A stretch of DNA of 64,000 bases from Clostridia bacterium (GTDB lineage Bacteria; Bacillota; Clostridia; Christensenellales; Aristaeellaceae), in NCBI GenBank assembly GCA_017470145.1, contig JAFUFB010000001.1, positions 1 through 64,000 of the forward strand, given 5' to 3'. Position numbers and translations under genes: made by a program. The notes beneath the pieces are model-generated. The model worked only from the letters and a program-made list of their open reading frames with translations. It was not told the origin of the DNA and made no database searches. The first letter of the stretch is position 1; the number at the start of each line of letters is the position of its first letter. Positions 1-8,306 of the stretch are shown one piece after another.

Positions 1-124
1 TCCTGCGATCTATACCGTTGGCTGCGCACCACTCCTTGACGTTTAGTTCGCTGGATCTGCAGGCTTTGATCCTGGCCTGCCACATTGGTATGGCAGCTTC
101 CCGTTTAACATCCCACGCGTTCAT
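1..124 (-). CDS. tnpA: IS66 accessory protein TnpA, N-terminal part (runs off the left edge)
   Basis: The minus strand encodes 41 residues from ATG at 124, preceded by GGAGGGACAC. The protein begins MNAWDVKREAAIPMWQ and continues with CRSSELNVKEWCAANGI. A Trp-rich start, then a C-R-x-S-x-L-x-V-x-x-W-C pattern, is typical of the small helix-turn-helix TnpA proteins of IS66 elements, which help the TnpC transposase. The C-terminus and stop are not in the window. It may be intact or broken. Confidence 0.7.
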   Translation of the reverse strand, partial: MNAWDVKREAAIPMWQARIKACRSSELNVKEWCAANGIDRR

Positions 125-237
125 GTGTCCCTCCAATTCTTGAGATTTCTATGGAAGTCTCGAGACTTCCTCAGATCCGGGGACATTATCTCATGCAAGT
201 GGGCCACAAAAAAGGTATGATTTTATTTACCGCTTAC
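1..237 (-). mobile_element. IS66-family insertion sequence, one end (element runs off the window)
   Basis: The minus strand carries the start of a tnpA-like gene (ATG at 124). About 110 bp outside it, reading inward from 237, the sequence begins GTAAGCGG, which resembles the GTAAGCG tips of IS66-family inverted repeats. Position 237 is therefore the proposed outer edge. The other end, the tnpB and tnpC genes and any 8-bp target duplication lie outside the window. The family call rests on the partial protein plus the tip. The exact boundary is an inference. Confidence 0.65.
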
Positions 238-312
238 AGACGAATATACGAGAACGAAATAAACCGGTATGATACCTGCTTCGAACAACCTGGTACAACC
301 AATTGAATAAAA

Positions 313-337
313 CAAACCTCCATTTCTGGAGGTTTGT
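313..337 (-). terminator. Terminator after the SGNH hydrolase gene
   Basis: AAACCTCC and GGAGGTTT form an 8-bp perfect stem around a short loop. On the minus strand it is followed by GTTTTATT. It lies about 85 bp past the stop of the SGNH gene and would end the leftward sialic-acid operon. A second stem (GGAAACCG with CGGTTTCC, 346-374) lies between it and the gene. Confidence 0.6.
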
Positions 338-420
338 CGTTGGCCGGAAACCGGGGTTTACAACCTCGGTTTCCCTTTAAGGGTACCGAAAAAAGGAGGA
401 GATGAAGAAGAAACTCCGGT

Positions 421-1074
421 TCAGTCAAGCAGTTCGGGAACGATCTTTCCCAGAACATCCGCCAGCTGGCGGTGGCCCCTGCGGGTCAGGTGCATGCAGT
501 CCAGGGTATTGAATTCTGCGACGCCTTCTGCGTCAAAGAACGCGCAGCACTGGCGTTCCGCAGCAGCGGCAAAGTATTTCGCCAGCTGCCGGGATTTTTC
601 CGGACATCCGGCGCCCATAGGCTCTCCCTCGGGGACCGCGTAAAGTCCTTCGCTGATATGCGGCGGGGAGATGACCAGGATCCGGGGCTTGTCCCGCCAG
701 CAGGGAATTTCCTTCGCCTTCATAATCAGGCGCTCCATCCCGATGCCGATGCACGCGGCGTTGGCGCTGAAGCGTTCTTTCGTATCGTTGGTGCCCAGCA
801 TGATAATCAGGAGATCCACCGGCTCGTGGCTCATGAGTACGCTGTAGATTGCGTCCAGACCGGACATACATTCATGAAGGGGATCGGAGAAGACCGTTGT
901 CCGGCCGCTGAGGCCTTCCTCCAGGACCAACGTGTCCGGGCCCAGAAGTTCCTCCAGCAGACAGGTCCACCTTTCCGACTCGTTGTAACGGATTCCGCCG
1001 TCTGCACAGTCCTTCGGATCCGCACAGTATCCGTGAGTGTTGGAATCTCCGAAACAGACAATGTGTTTTTTCAT
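421..1074 (-). CDS. SGNH/GDSL-family hydrolase (possible sialic acid O-acetylesterase)
   Basis: A 217-residue cytoplasmic hydrolase of the lysophospholipase L1/arylesterase type. Block I is CFGDSNTHG (Ser11 nucleophile), block III is MLGTND, and block V is DCMHL, giving the Asp-His pair near the C-terminus. No signal peptide is visible. The start is ATG at 1074 because GAGGGG lies 8 bases upstream. An ATG 24 bases earlier lacks a site. It starts 13 bases after the nanA stop and is the last gene of the leftward sialic-acid operon. Removal of O-acetyl groups from sialic acid is a reasonable inference from that position, but the family acts on many esters. Confidence 0.75.
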   Translation of the reverse strand: MKKHIVCFGDSNTHGYCADPKDCADGGIRYNESERWTCLLEELLGPDTLVLEEGLSGRTTVFSDPLHECMSGLDAIYSVLMSHEPVDLLIIMLGTNDTKERFSANAACIGIGMERLIMKAKEIPCWRDKPRILVISPPHISEGLYAVPEGEPMGAGCPEKSRQLAKYFAAAAERQCCAFFDAEGVAEFNTLDCMHLTRRGHRQLADVLGKIVPELLD

Positions 1075-1087
1075 AGGCTTTTCCCCC

Positions 1088-2005
1088 TCAGCCGGCAAAA
1101 GTCCGGATGGCTTTCCGGATTCGGGCTGCTGCGGCTTCCACCTTCGGCATGTCTTCCGGAATCAGCGCCGGCATGGGCCTGCGCACAGAACCCAGCTCCA
1201 GGTTTTCGTTGATTTTCAGAATGGCCTTGATGACGGCGTACATGCTGCCGTGGCATCCGCACATATCCTCAATGATGGCATTGACCTCGTGCTGGATGGG
1301 CCGGGCTTTTTCCGGTGTACCTTCGCGGATCAGCCGGTCCATGGTCAGGAACAGCTCCGGCATCGCAGCATAGGTGCCGCCGATACCGCCCGCCGCGCCG
1401 CAGCAGCGGCCGGCGACAAACTGCTCATCCGGCCCGTTGAAAACCACACAGTTTTCTCCGCCGGCCCGCAGGAACATCTCGATATCATAGGTGGGCATGC
1501 TGGAGTTTTTGACGCCGATTACCCGCGGATTCTGCCGCATGGTTTTAAAGAGCCCCGGGGTCAGGGTGACGCCGGCCAGCTGGGGAATGTTATAGATGAT
1601 GAAGTCCGTGTTTGGCGCCGCTGCGGAAATATCGTTCCAGTACTGCGCGATGGCGTATTCCGGCAGCCGAAAGTAGATCGGGGGAATGCTGGCGATGGCG
1701 TCCACGCCCGCGCGCTCCGCATGGGCGGCCAGCTGGCAGGATTCCTCAGTATTGTTACAGGCCACATGAGCGATGATCAGGCATTCGCCCTTCACTTCCT
1801 CCATGACCGCCTCCAGCAGGGCCATGCGCTCTTCCTTTTCCTGGTAGATGCATTCCCCGGAGGAACCGCCTACATAGAGGCCCTGAACGCCCTTGTTCAC
1901 CAGGTGCCTGGCCAGGCGCTTGGCCCGGTTGGGACTGATACGGCCTTCCTCGTCATAGCAGGCATAGAACGCGGGGATCACGCCCCGGTATTTCTGAACA
2001 GACAT
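1088..2005 (-). CDS. nanA: N-acetylneuraminate lyase (DapA/NAL family)
   Basis: A 305-residue class I aldolase that would split N-acetylneuraminate into pyruvate and N-acetylmannosamine in the cytoplasm. The Schiff-base lysine is Lys166 in VIGVKNSSM, matching E. coli NanA Lys165. The preceding Tyr lies in FIIYNIPQLAG, and GSSGE forms the carboxylate-binding loop. The start is ATG at 2005 because AAGGAG sits 7 bases upstream. An ATG at 2011 would be only one base from that site. The gene lies 24 bases after the permease gene in the same direction. Dihydrodipicolinate synthase is the main alternative, but nanE, nanK and nagA across the divergent promoter favour NanA. Confidence 0.88.
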   Translation of the reverse strand: MSVQKYRGVIPAFYACYDEEGRISPNRAKRLARHLVNKGVQGLYVGGSSGECIYQEKEERMALLEAVMEEVKGECLIIAHVACNNTEESCQLAAHAERAGVDAIASIPPIYFRLPEYAIAQYWNDISAAAPNTDFIIYNIPQLAGVTLTPGLFKTMRQNPRVIGVKNSSMPTYDIEMFLRAGGENCVVFNGPDEQFVAGRCCGAAGGIGGTYAAMPELFLTMDRLIREGTPEKARPIQHEVNAIIEDMCGCHGSMYAVIKAILKINENLELGSVRRPMPALIPEDMPKVEAAAARIRKAIRTFAG

Positions 2006-2029
2006 ATGCATACTCCTTCCCTGGAATGG

Positions 2030-2920
2030 TTAGCCCTTGACAGCACCCATAGTGATGCCGCGGGTGAAGAATTTCTGGAAGATCAGGAAAATAATGATGA
2101 TCGGGACGGAACCCAGGGCCGCGCCGGCCATGATCAGGCCGAAGTCCGTGGACAGTTCCGTCTGCAGCTTGGCGATGCCCAGGGAGATTGTCAGCACCTT
2201 GGTATCGTTCAGCATGATCAGTTGCAGGAAATAGTCGTTCCAGGCCGTGATGAAGGTGAAGATCGCCAGGGCACCGATGCCCGGCTTGATCAGCGGAATG
2301 ACGATCTCGATGAAGGTCCGTGCTTCGCCGGCGCCGTCGATCCGGGCGGCCTCCAGCAGCTCCCCGGGAATATTCTCGCTGAACTGCTTCATCAGGAAAA
2401 CGCCGAAGGGCCAGCCTACAGTCGGCAGAATCACAGCCCAGAGCGTATTGTGCAGCTTCAGGAAAGCCAGTTCCTTCAGCAGCGGGATCAGGATAACCTG
2501 CTTGGGCAGGGCCATGGCGCAGATGAATACGGAGAAGAGCAGCGCCCGCCCGGAGAAGCGTTTTTTGGCCAGCGCATAACCGCCCATGGAGGCCGCGATA
2601 CAGGTCAGGCCCATAGCCGCAGCGCAGATGAACACGGTATTCAGCAGCCAGGTAATCGCCGGGCGGTTGAACAGCTCGTTATAGTTGCGCATGGTGACGG
2701 TTTCACCCGTAGGGAACCAGACCGGCACGGCAGAATTGACTGCCTGCTGGGTCTTGAAGGATCCGGTCAGGATCCAGTAAAGCGGGAAGATGAACAGCAG
2801 CGCCAGGATAATCAGCAGGATGACCCCGATCACGGTGTAGGCGGTTACCTGATGGACGCTGTGATCCGTATTGTCCGGCTTGTCTTTGATCCGGCGCGGC
2901 AGGTTTGCAGTCGTTTGCAT
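2030..2920 (-). CDS. Carbohydrate ABC transporter permease, MalG-like (CUT1)
   Basis: A 296-residue inner-membrane permease with about six hydrophobic segments. The EAA loop reads ELLEAARIDGAGEARTFIEI followed by ViPLIKPGIGAL, the ATPase contact in MalG-type subunits. AAGGAGGAG precedes ATG at 2920. It is partnered by the MalF-like gene 14 bases upstream and the binding protein beyond. Sialic acid import of the CUT1 SAT type is inferred from the flanking nan genes. No ATPase gene is present, so a shared MsmK-type ATPase elsewhere is expected. Confidence 0.85.
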   Translation of the reverse strand: MQTTANLPRRIKDKPDNTDHSVHQVTAYTVIGVILLIILALLFIFPLYWILTGSFKTQQAVNSAVPVWFPTGETVTMRNYNELFNRPAITWLLNTVFICAAAMGLTCIAASMGGYALAKKRFSGRALLFSVFICAMALPKQVILIPLLKELAFLKLHNTLWAVILPTVGWPFGVFLMKQFSENIPGELLEAARIDGAGEARTFIEIVIPLIKPGIGALAIFTFITAWNDYFLQLIMLNDTKVLTISLGIAKLQTELSTDFGLIMAGAALGSVPIIIIFLIFQKFFTRGITMGAVKG

Positions 2921-2934
2921 AAGGTCTCCTCCTT

Positions 2935-3858
2935 TCAGCCGTTATCGGTCTTGGCCAGCCTGAACTGAATCGCGCTGAACACGGCGATAATGATCGCCAG
3001 GATGATGCCCATGGCGCTGCCGTATCCGTAGCGGCTCAGCTTGAAGGCGTTGTAGTAGATGTAGTACATAATGGTCTGGGTGGAATTGTTTGGCCCGCCG
3101 GAGGTCAGCAGCTGGATCAGTGCGAAACACTGGAAACTGTTGATCGTGGTGATGACCAGGATATACAGGGTGGTGGGCATGACCTGGGGCCATTTGATCT
3201 TCCAGAACACCTGCATGTTTGTCGCTCCGTCCACGGAAGCCGCCTCGATCAGGGAATGGTCCACGTTGCTCAGGGCGGAGACGTAGAGCACGATGGGCTG
3301 CCCGACGGAAGTGGTCAGCAGGATCGTGATGATACAGGCCAGGGCGTAGTCCGGATTGCCCAGCCAGTTGATATTCCGGGTGATCAGCCCGAGATTTTTG
3401 AACACATAGTTCAGCACGCCGTAATAGTTGTTGAAAATCCATTTCCAGACCACGGTGACCGCTACGGAACCGGTGACCACTGGCAGGTAGAAAACGCACC
3501 GGAAGAAAGATGTGTGGCGGTCCCTCATTTTATAGATCAGCGATGCCACCCACAGGGAAAACATACAGGTGACCGGCACGCTGACCAGCACGATGACAAT
3601 CGTGTTGACCAGCGCCTTGCCGAAGATGGCATCCTGGAACATTTCGACGTAATTGGCCAGACCGATCCAGCTGAAATCGGTCATGGTGTAATTGAAAAAG
3701 CTGGTGACCAGGCACATGCCCATGGGGAAAATCACGAAGCCCAGGAAGAAGACCAGGCTGGGCGCCATGAAGAGATAAGCGGCGATGTTTTCCCGCCGGC
3801 GCGCCGCTCTCATGGCCGGGGAAACCACCCTGCGGGCGGGGAAAGCTCGGGTCGTCAT
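2935..3858 (-). CDS. Carbohydrate ABC transporter permease, MalF/UgpA-like (CUT1)
   Basis: A 307-residue membrane permease. After a short basic N-terminus the first hydrophobic segment is about residues 27-50, and about five more follow. The EAA loop contains LIEAASVDGATNMQVFWKI and a following WPQVMPT. The start at 3858 has AGGAGGG 10 bases upstream. It should pair with the MalG-like subunit immediately downstream to form the channel. A stem-loop separates it from the binding protein gene. Confidence 0.85.
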   Translation of the reverse strand: MTTRAFPARRVVSPAMRAARRRENIAAYLFMAPSLVFFLGFVIFPMGMCLVTSFFNYTMTDFSWIGLANYVEMFQDAIFGKALVNTIVIVLVSVPVTCMFSLWVASLIYKMRDRHTSFFRCVFYLPVVTGSVAVTVVWKWIFNNYYGVLNYVFKNLGLITRNINWLGNPDYALACIITILLTTSVGQPIVLYVSALSNVDHSLIEAASVDGATNMQVFWKIKWPQVMPTTLYILVITTINSFQCFALIQLLTSGGPNNSTQTIMYYIYYNAFKLSRYGYGSAMGIILAIIIAVFSAIQFRLAKTDNG

Positions 3859-3875
3859 CGGGATATTTCCCTCCT

Positions 3876-3926
3876 TAAAAAGGACAGGCGCGCCCCCGGC
3901 CCGGAGGGGGAACGGAGACGCGCCTG
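3876..3926 (-). terminator. Intercistronic stem-loop between binding protein and permeases
   Basis: On the minus strand CAGGCGCG pairs with CGCGCCTG around an inner CCCCC/GGGGG stem, followed after TCC by TTTTT. It follows the binding-protein stop and precedes the permease start. A partial terminator or 3' stabiliser here would give more binding protein than permease, as is common in such operons. Confidence 0.65.
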
Positions 3927-3956
3927 ATTAGTTCTGGATCAAAACCGGTATACGGG

Positions 3957-5222
3957 TTATTTATTTGCGTTCTGGCAATAGACCGCCACTTCAGCCGCCA
4001 CATCGCCGCCGGCGAAGATGCGCTGGAGCAGGTTCCACCATTCGGTCCGCTGCGCGGCCCAGTTGGGAGTGACCTGGTAATAGTCGCCGAGGTAGGGCAT
4101 GAAGATGGCATACTCGCCGTTCTCAGCCTTGTCGGTGCCGGCGTAGATGTCGCCGAGGGAAGCGCGGGTGGGGAAGAAACCGGAGGCGTATACGCTCTTC
4201 GCGGCCTGGGCCGGATCGTCGCATACCCACTTCACGAAGGTCTTGGCAGCGGCCACTTTGGCTTCATTGCCATTGTCGAACAGGCCGAAGCCCCAGATGC
4301 CGCCCTGCAGTTCCGGCACGCCGTCGTCAGAGGGGAAGGCCATCGGGAATACCTTCACGTCTTCCGCCAGGCTGGCTTTGTTGGAAACGGCCGCGGAGGC
4401 GTTCCAGCAGAAGCCGATGGAGATGGTGGAGTTGCAGAACAGGGCGATTTCATCACCGGCGACGATACCGGCATCAGCATCCAGCTTCCCGTCATTCACG
4501 AGCTGCTGGAGCAGCTGCAGCGCCTTGATGTTCGCTTCACTGTCCATGGTGTAGGCGGAGTGATCCGGCGCGGTGAACTGGCCGGAATACAGGTTGGTTA
4601 CCAGCGCGCGGGTACCTTGGTCGCCGCCCTGGCCGCCGCAGTATACGACCGCGGTGGGGGCGAAACCGGCTGCATTCAGCGCGTCCAGTGCGTTCAGGAA
4701 GCCTTCGGTGGTCCAGGTGTGCTTTTCTTCATCAATATACTGGAGGGCACCGGCTTTTTCGAAATCGTTGTAGTTGATGACCATGCAGTGGGTGGTCATG
4801 CACAGCGGATATTCATAGTAGACACCTTCGGCGTTTTTGCAGGCCGCTTCCACGGCAGCGCTGGCGGCGATGATGTCATCCTTCGTGTCTGCCCACAGGT
4901 CGCTGATGTCCAGCATCTTGCCAGCCGCGCCCCAGTTGGCGACCAGGCGTTCCGGACCTTCCATGATGATGTCGGGCGTGGTCTTCGCTTCGATGGCGGT
5001 GGTCACCTGATCATCACCGGACTGGTAGTCCAGGTACTGAACGGTCACTTTGATCTCGGGATGCACGGCATTGAAGTCCTTGATGATGCCGTCCACGGTT
5101 TCAGCATTTCCCCAGCTGCCGATGGGGTAGGTCCACAGGGTGATTTCCACCTGGTCATCCGCCAGAGCGAACGCCGGCAGCGCCAGAATCAGGCACAGGA
5201 ACAGGGCGATGAGTTTCTTCAT
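3957..5222 (-). CDS. Extracellular solute-binding protein of a sugar ABC transporter (CUT1)
   Basis: A 421-residue binding protein. Residues 1-21 form a signal peptide (MKKLIALFLCLILALPAFALA) ending at an AxA site, and the mature protein starts near DDQVEITLW. No lipobox Cys follows the cleavage site, and the only nearby Cys is inside the hydrophobic core. MalE-like features include ITLWTYP and FNAVHPEIKVTVQYLDYQSG. AAGGAGG precedes ATG at 5222. It is first in its operon, behind a consensus promoter, as expected for the most abundant component. Sialic acid as ligand is inferred from context only. Confidence 0.85.
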   Translation of the reverse strand: MKKLIALFLCLILALPAFALADDQVEITLWTYPIGSWGNAETVDGIIKDFNAVHPEIKVTVQYLDYQSGDDQVTTAIEAKTTPDIIMEGPERLVANWGAAGKMLDISDLWADTKDDIIAASAAVEAACKNAEGVYYEYPLCMTTHCMVINYNDFEKAGALQYIDEEKHTWTTEGFLNALDALNAAGFAPTAVVYCGGQGGDQGTRALVTNLYSGQFTAPDHSAYTMDSEANIKALQLLQQLVNDGKLDADAGIVAGDEIALFCNSTISIGFCWNASAAVSNKASLAEDVKVFPMAFPSDDGVPELQGGIWGFGLFDNGNEAKVAAAKTFVKWVCDDPAQAAKSVYASGFFPTRASLGDIYAGTDKAENGEYAIFMPYLGDYYQVTPNWAAQRTEWWNLLQRIFAGGDVAAEVAVYCQNANK

Positions 5223-5303
5223 AATCTGGATCCTCCTTTTTTGATTGGCCGGTTTTCCCGGCTGATAACGATTCTCTTCCTGCGTTTCACAGGTTCTGAC
5301 TGA

Positions 5304-5332
5304 AATATACTACAATTAAAAACGTCTGTCAA
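5304..5332 (-). promoter_or_regulatory. Promoter of the leftward sialic-acid transport operon
   Basis: TTGACA (5332-5327) and TATATT (5309-5304) are separated by 17 bases on the minus strand. This is a near-consensus sigma-A promoter 80 bases before the binding-protein start. It diverges from the regulator's promoter about 65 bp away. Confidence 0.75.
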
Positions 5333-5396
5333 CCCTGTCTTGATGGAAAAATTGAAAAATTGGGATAAAACAAGCCAAAATATGACGTGTTACGCC

Positions 5397-5447
5397 TTGA
5401 CACGCTTCCCTGGTTCCAATATAATGGTCTCGAAATGTAGGACATTT
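5397..5447 (+). promoter_or_regulatory. Consensus promoter with overlapping inverted-repeat operator
   Basis: TTGACA (5397-5402) and TATAAT (5420-5425) are exactly 17 bases apart. Just downstream, AAATGT-AGG-ACATTT (5433-5447) is a perfect 6-bp inverted repeat covering the likely transcription start. The size and symmetry suit a GntR/FadR dimer. The adjacent gene encodes such a regulator, so autoregulation and sialic-acid control are plausible. The leader before the ATG is only about 24 bases. Confidence 0.75.
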
Positions 5448-5455
5448 AGCACCGA

Positions 5456-6184
5456 ATGACAGAAGGCCAAACCGTTTTGAGTGCCGAAGGACAGGAAAAG
5501 AAGCGGGAGAAGCGATACATCGCAGCCTTCCGGGAAATCCATGATTATATTCTGCGCCACCAGCTGAAGCCCGGGGATCTGCTTCCCAGCGAGGGGGAGC
5601 TTTCCCGGGAAATCGGGGTCAGCCGCAATGTGATCCGGGAGGCTATCAAAAGCATGGAGCTGATGGGCATGGTGGAGGCCTGCCCGGGGCGGGGAACGGA
5701 AGTGCGGGAATTCACGATGGATTTCGTTTTCCAGAATGCGCTCTTCTTCCGCCTGGCGGAGGATGAGAAGAAGATCCGCCAGATGTTCGACATCCGAAAA
5801 ACGCTGGAGCTGGGCTATATGCGCCAGGCATTTGACAGCATCCGGCAGGAGGATATCGAGAAGATGCGGGAGATCGTATCGCAGATGCGCGTCAGCTGGG
5901 AAGAGAGCGGCGCTTTTGCCCGGGAGGACCGGGAATTTCACCAGCTGCTTTTCAGCTCCGTGGGCAATCCGGTGCTCATGTCCCTGCTGAACGCGATCTG
6001 GGCCGTGGATTCCGGCTATCAGCTGGAGGAAAAGCTGCCCCATCTGGCAAATTCTGTCGTGAAGCACGAAGCAATTGTGGAAGCCCTGGAGGAATACGAC
6101 TACCTGAAGTTTGCCCATGCCATGTACCGGCATTATTCCTCCGGCAAGTATCAGCCGGAGCAACATAACTGGGAAGAATATTAA
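5456..6184 (+). CDS. FadR-subfamily GntR transcriptional regulator (NanR-like)
   Basis: A 242-residue regulator. A winged helix covers about residues 20-85, with LPSEGELSREIGVSRNVIREAIKSMELMGMVE as its helix-turn-helix region (split here: LPSEGELSREIGVSRN, then VIREAIKSMELMG). The C-terminal all-helical FCD domain contains DIRKTLELGY, EDREFHQLLF and KHEAIVEALE, with Asp and His residues of the metal/effector pocket. It begins the rightward nan operon and probably represses both arms. The start is weakly supported: only AGGA lies well upstream, and the promoter gives a short leader. Confidence 0.85.
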   Translation: MTEGQTVLSAEGQEKKREKRYIAAFREIHDYILRHQLKPGDLLPSEGELSREIGVSRNVIREAIKSMELMGMVEACPGRGTEVREFTMDFVFQNALFFRLAEDEKKIRQMFDIRKTLELGYMRQAFDSIRQEDIEKMREIVSQMRVSWEESGAFAREDREFHQLLFSSVGNPVLMSLLNAIWAVDSGYQLEEKLPHLANSVVKHEAIVEALEEYDYLKFAHAMYRHYSSGKYQPEQHNWEEY

Positions 6185-6216
6185 GTGAATAATTATAGGA
6201 AAGAAGGACTGCAGCT

Positions 6217-6912
6217 ATGACAAAAGAGGAACTGTTTCAGATCATGAAAGGAACGATCATCGTTTCCTGCCAGGCCACCCCCGGGGAACCGCTGTACGAC
6301 CCGGAGCGCTCCGTCATGCCGCTGATGGCCCGGGCAGCGAAACAGGCCGGTGCTAAGATGATTCGTACCAGCTCTGTGCGGGATATCACCGGCATCAAGG
6401 AGGAAACGGGCCTGCCCGTCATCGGCCTGATTAAACGGGAATACCCGGGTTATACCGGTCGGATCACCATGACCATGCGCGAGGTGGATGAGTGCATGAA
6501 CGCGCTGGCTGATATTGTATCCATCGACTGCACGGATACTGTCCGGGGAGACGGGAAAACTGCGCCGGAATTCCTCCAGGAGGTAAAGGAAAAGTACCCG
6601 AATATCATCATCATGGCAGACTGCGCCACGCTGGAGGAAGCGAAAGCCGCCTATGAAGCCGGCGCGGATCTGGTGGGCTCCACCATGAACGGATATACAG
6701 CGGCTACCGCCCACTGCAAGGACGGTCCGAACTTTGAACTCGTCCGGGAGATGGCGGCGGAACTGCCCTGCCCTGTGATCGCGGAGGGCCGCGTGCATAC
6801 GCCGGAACAGGCGAAGAAAATGCTGGAGATCGGCGCCTGGGCCGTGGTTGTCGGCGGCGCGATTACCCGACCGCTTGAGATCGCGGCGCGGTTTATGGCG
6901 GTGGTCGTATGA
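6217..6912 (+). CDS. nanE: N-acetylmannosamine-6-phosphate 2-epimerase
   Basis: A 231-residue TIM-barrel epimerase that converts N-acetylmannosamine-6-phosphate to N-acetylglucosamine-6-phosphate. Recognisable blocks are IVSCQATPGEPLYDP, RTSSVRDI, GLIKREYPGY (catalytic Lys), IIIMADCATLEEA, STMNGYT and CPVIAEGRVHTPEQA with the phosphate-binding VVGGAITRP. GAAGGA precedes ATG at 6217. It overlaps nanK by 4 bases (ATGA), so the two are translationally coupled. Confidence 0.92.
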   Translation: MTKEELFQIMKGTIIVSCQATPGEPLYDPERSVMPLMARAAKQAGAKMIRTSSVRDITGIKEETGLPVIGLIKREYPGYTGRITMTMREVDECMNALADIVSIDCTDTVRGDGKTAPEFLQEVKEKYPNIIIMADCATLEEAKAAYEAGADLVGSTMNGYTAATAHCKDGPNFELVREMAAELPCPVIAEGRVHTPEQAKKMLEIGAWAVVVGGAITRPLEIAARFMAVVV

Positions 6913-7823
6913 TTCTGGCGATTGATCTGGGCGGCACGGAAGTCAAGATGGGTCGGGCGGACCGCCTGGGAAACCTGTATGAAACAATCTCCGCAAGCGT
7001 TTCTTTTGACGGGTACAAAACCCCCCTGCTGGAAACGGTGCTGAAAACGGCGGAGACGTTCCTGGCTTCCTGGCCGGAAAAGCCGGAGGGAATCGCGGTT
7101 TCCGCCTGCGGCCAGGTGGATTCGGAGACCGGCGTGGTCATCGGCACCAACGGGAATATCCCCGGATACGAGGGGACACAGCTGAAGGCTGCCCTGGAGA
7201 AAGCCTTCGGCGTAAAAACCCGGGCGCTGAACGACGCGAACGCGGCTGTCCTCGGAGAAGCTTTCATCGGCCGGGCAAGAGGCCTTCGGGATGTACTGAT
7301 GATCACCCTGGGCACTGGCGTGGGCGGCGGCGTGATCACCGGCGGCCGGCTCCTGGATGGGCGGCGGGGCATTGCCGGAGAACTGGGGCAGTTTACGCTC
7401 CGGGCGGACGGTCCGCTCTGTCCCTGTGGCAAGCGGGGCGTTTTTGAGTATTACGCCTCCACCACCGCACTGGTGCGGCAGTGCGCGGAACGCACAGGCC
7501 GGGAGGGCCTGAACGGGAAGATCATCTTCGGGGAAATCGGGCAGGGAAACGAAGTCTTTCGGAGCGTCCTGGAAGACTGGATCCGGGATATTGCGGAAGG
7601 GCTCACCAGCCTGGTGCATCTCTTTAATCCGGAGATGATCCTCATCGGGGGAGGCGTAAGCCGGCAACAGAAGCTGCTGATCAATCCCCTTCGGAAGGCG
7701 GTCCTGCGGAGATGCATGCCCCGGTTCGCAGAAGGACTGCAGATTGAGAGCGCGGAACTGGGAAATGACGCCGGGATGATTGGCGCAGTCCGGTTCTGGC
7801 TGGACAAGGAGGAAGAAAAATGA
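6909..7823 (+). CDS. nanK: ROK-family kinase, probable N-acetylmannosamine kinase
   Basis: A 304-residue sugar kinase. The N-terminal ATP loop is MILAIDLGGTEVKMG, the sugar-contacting NDANAAVLGE contains the catalytic Asp, GTGVGGGVI binds phosphate, and CPCGKRGVFEYYAS resembles the zinc-binding ROK signature with the last Cys of the usual pattern replaced by Val. Overlaps of 4 bases on both sides couple it to nanE and the YhcH-like gene. It would supply the NanE substrate. Glucokinase activity cannot be excluded from sequence. Confidence 0.87.
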   Translation: MILAIDLGGTEVKMGRADRLGNLYETISASVSFDGYKTPLLETVLKTAETFLASWPEKPEGIAVSACGQVDSETGVVIGTNGNIPGYEGTQLKAALEKAFGVKTRALNDANAAVLGEAFIGRARGLRDVLMITLGTGVGGGVITGGRLLDGRRGIAGELGQFTLRADGPLCPCGKRGVFEYYASTTALVRQCAERTGREGLNGKIIFGEIGQGNEVFRSVLEDWIRDIAEGLTSLVHLFNPEMILIGGGVSRQQKLLINPLRKAVLRRCMPRFAEGLQIESAELGNDAGMIGAVRFWLDKEEEK

Positions 7824-8290
7824 TTCTTGACACCCTGGACGCCATTGGGAAATACGCGGGGATCAGCCCCAACTTTGAAACCGCGGTTCGCTGGCTGCAG
7901 GAAACGGATCCGGAGGCGCTGGAACCCGGCAGGACGGACATTGACGGGGAGAAAGTGTACGCCGTTGTGTCGGAAAACCGGCTGGAGCCGAAGGAGCCGG
8001 TCTTTGAAGTACATCGCCGCTATGCCGACATTCAGATCATCCTGCAGGGCCGGGAAGGCTTCCTGTACGGCCGGGAAGGCAGGGAACTCTCCGGAAAGCC
8101 GGAAAACGACGTCTGGTTCTGCGAAGCGGACCGGCAGGTGCCCTTTGAGCTGGAGGAAGGCGGAGTTACGGTTTTCCTGCCGGGAGAGGCACATGCCCCC
8201 GGGCTTTATCCGGAGAAAGACAGGAGGCCTCTGTCACCTGCGGCGCCCGTGCCGGACCGGAAGCTCGTTGTGAAAGTGCTGATGGACTGA
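7820..8290 (+). CDS. YhcH/YjgK/YiaL family protein (NanQ-like)
   Basis: A 156-residue cupin-type protein. It carries FEVHRRYADIQIILQGREGF, DVWFCEAD and FLPGEAHAPGL, with the His and Glu residues expected to bind a metal. Homologues sit in sialic-acid operons, and E. coli NanQ/YhcH promotes anomerisation of sialic acid. Its start overlaps the nanK stop by 4 bases, so it belongs to the operon. The exact substrate here is inferred from context. Confidence 0.85.
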   Translation: MILDTLDAIGKYAGISPNFETAVRWLQETDPEALEPGRTDIDGEKVYAVVSENRLEPKEPVFEVHRRYADIQIILQGREGFLYGREGRELSGKPENDVWFCEADRQVPFELEEGGVTVFLPGEAHAPGLYPEKDRRPLSPAAPVPDRKLVVKVLMD

Positions 8291-8306
8291 GAGGGGAAGA
8301 AAAGGT

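Noticed and set aside
1037..2968. 643-codon plus-strand frame across nanA and a permease
   Set aside because: It crosses two well-supported minus-strand genes and has no recognisable domain.
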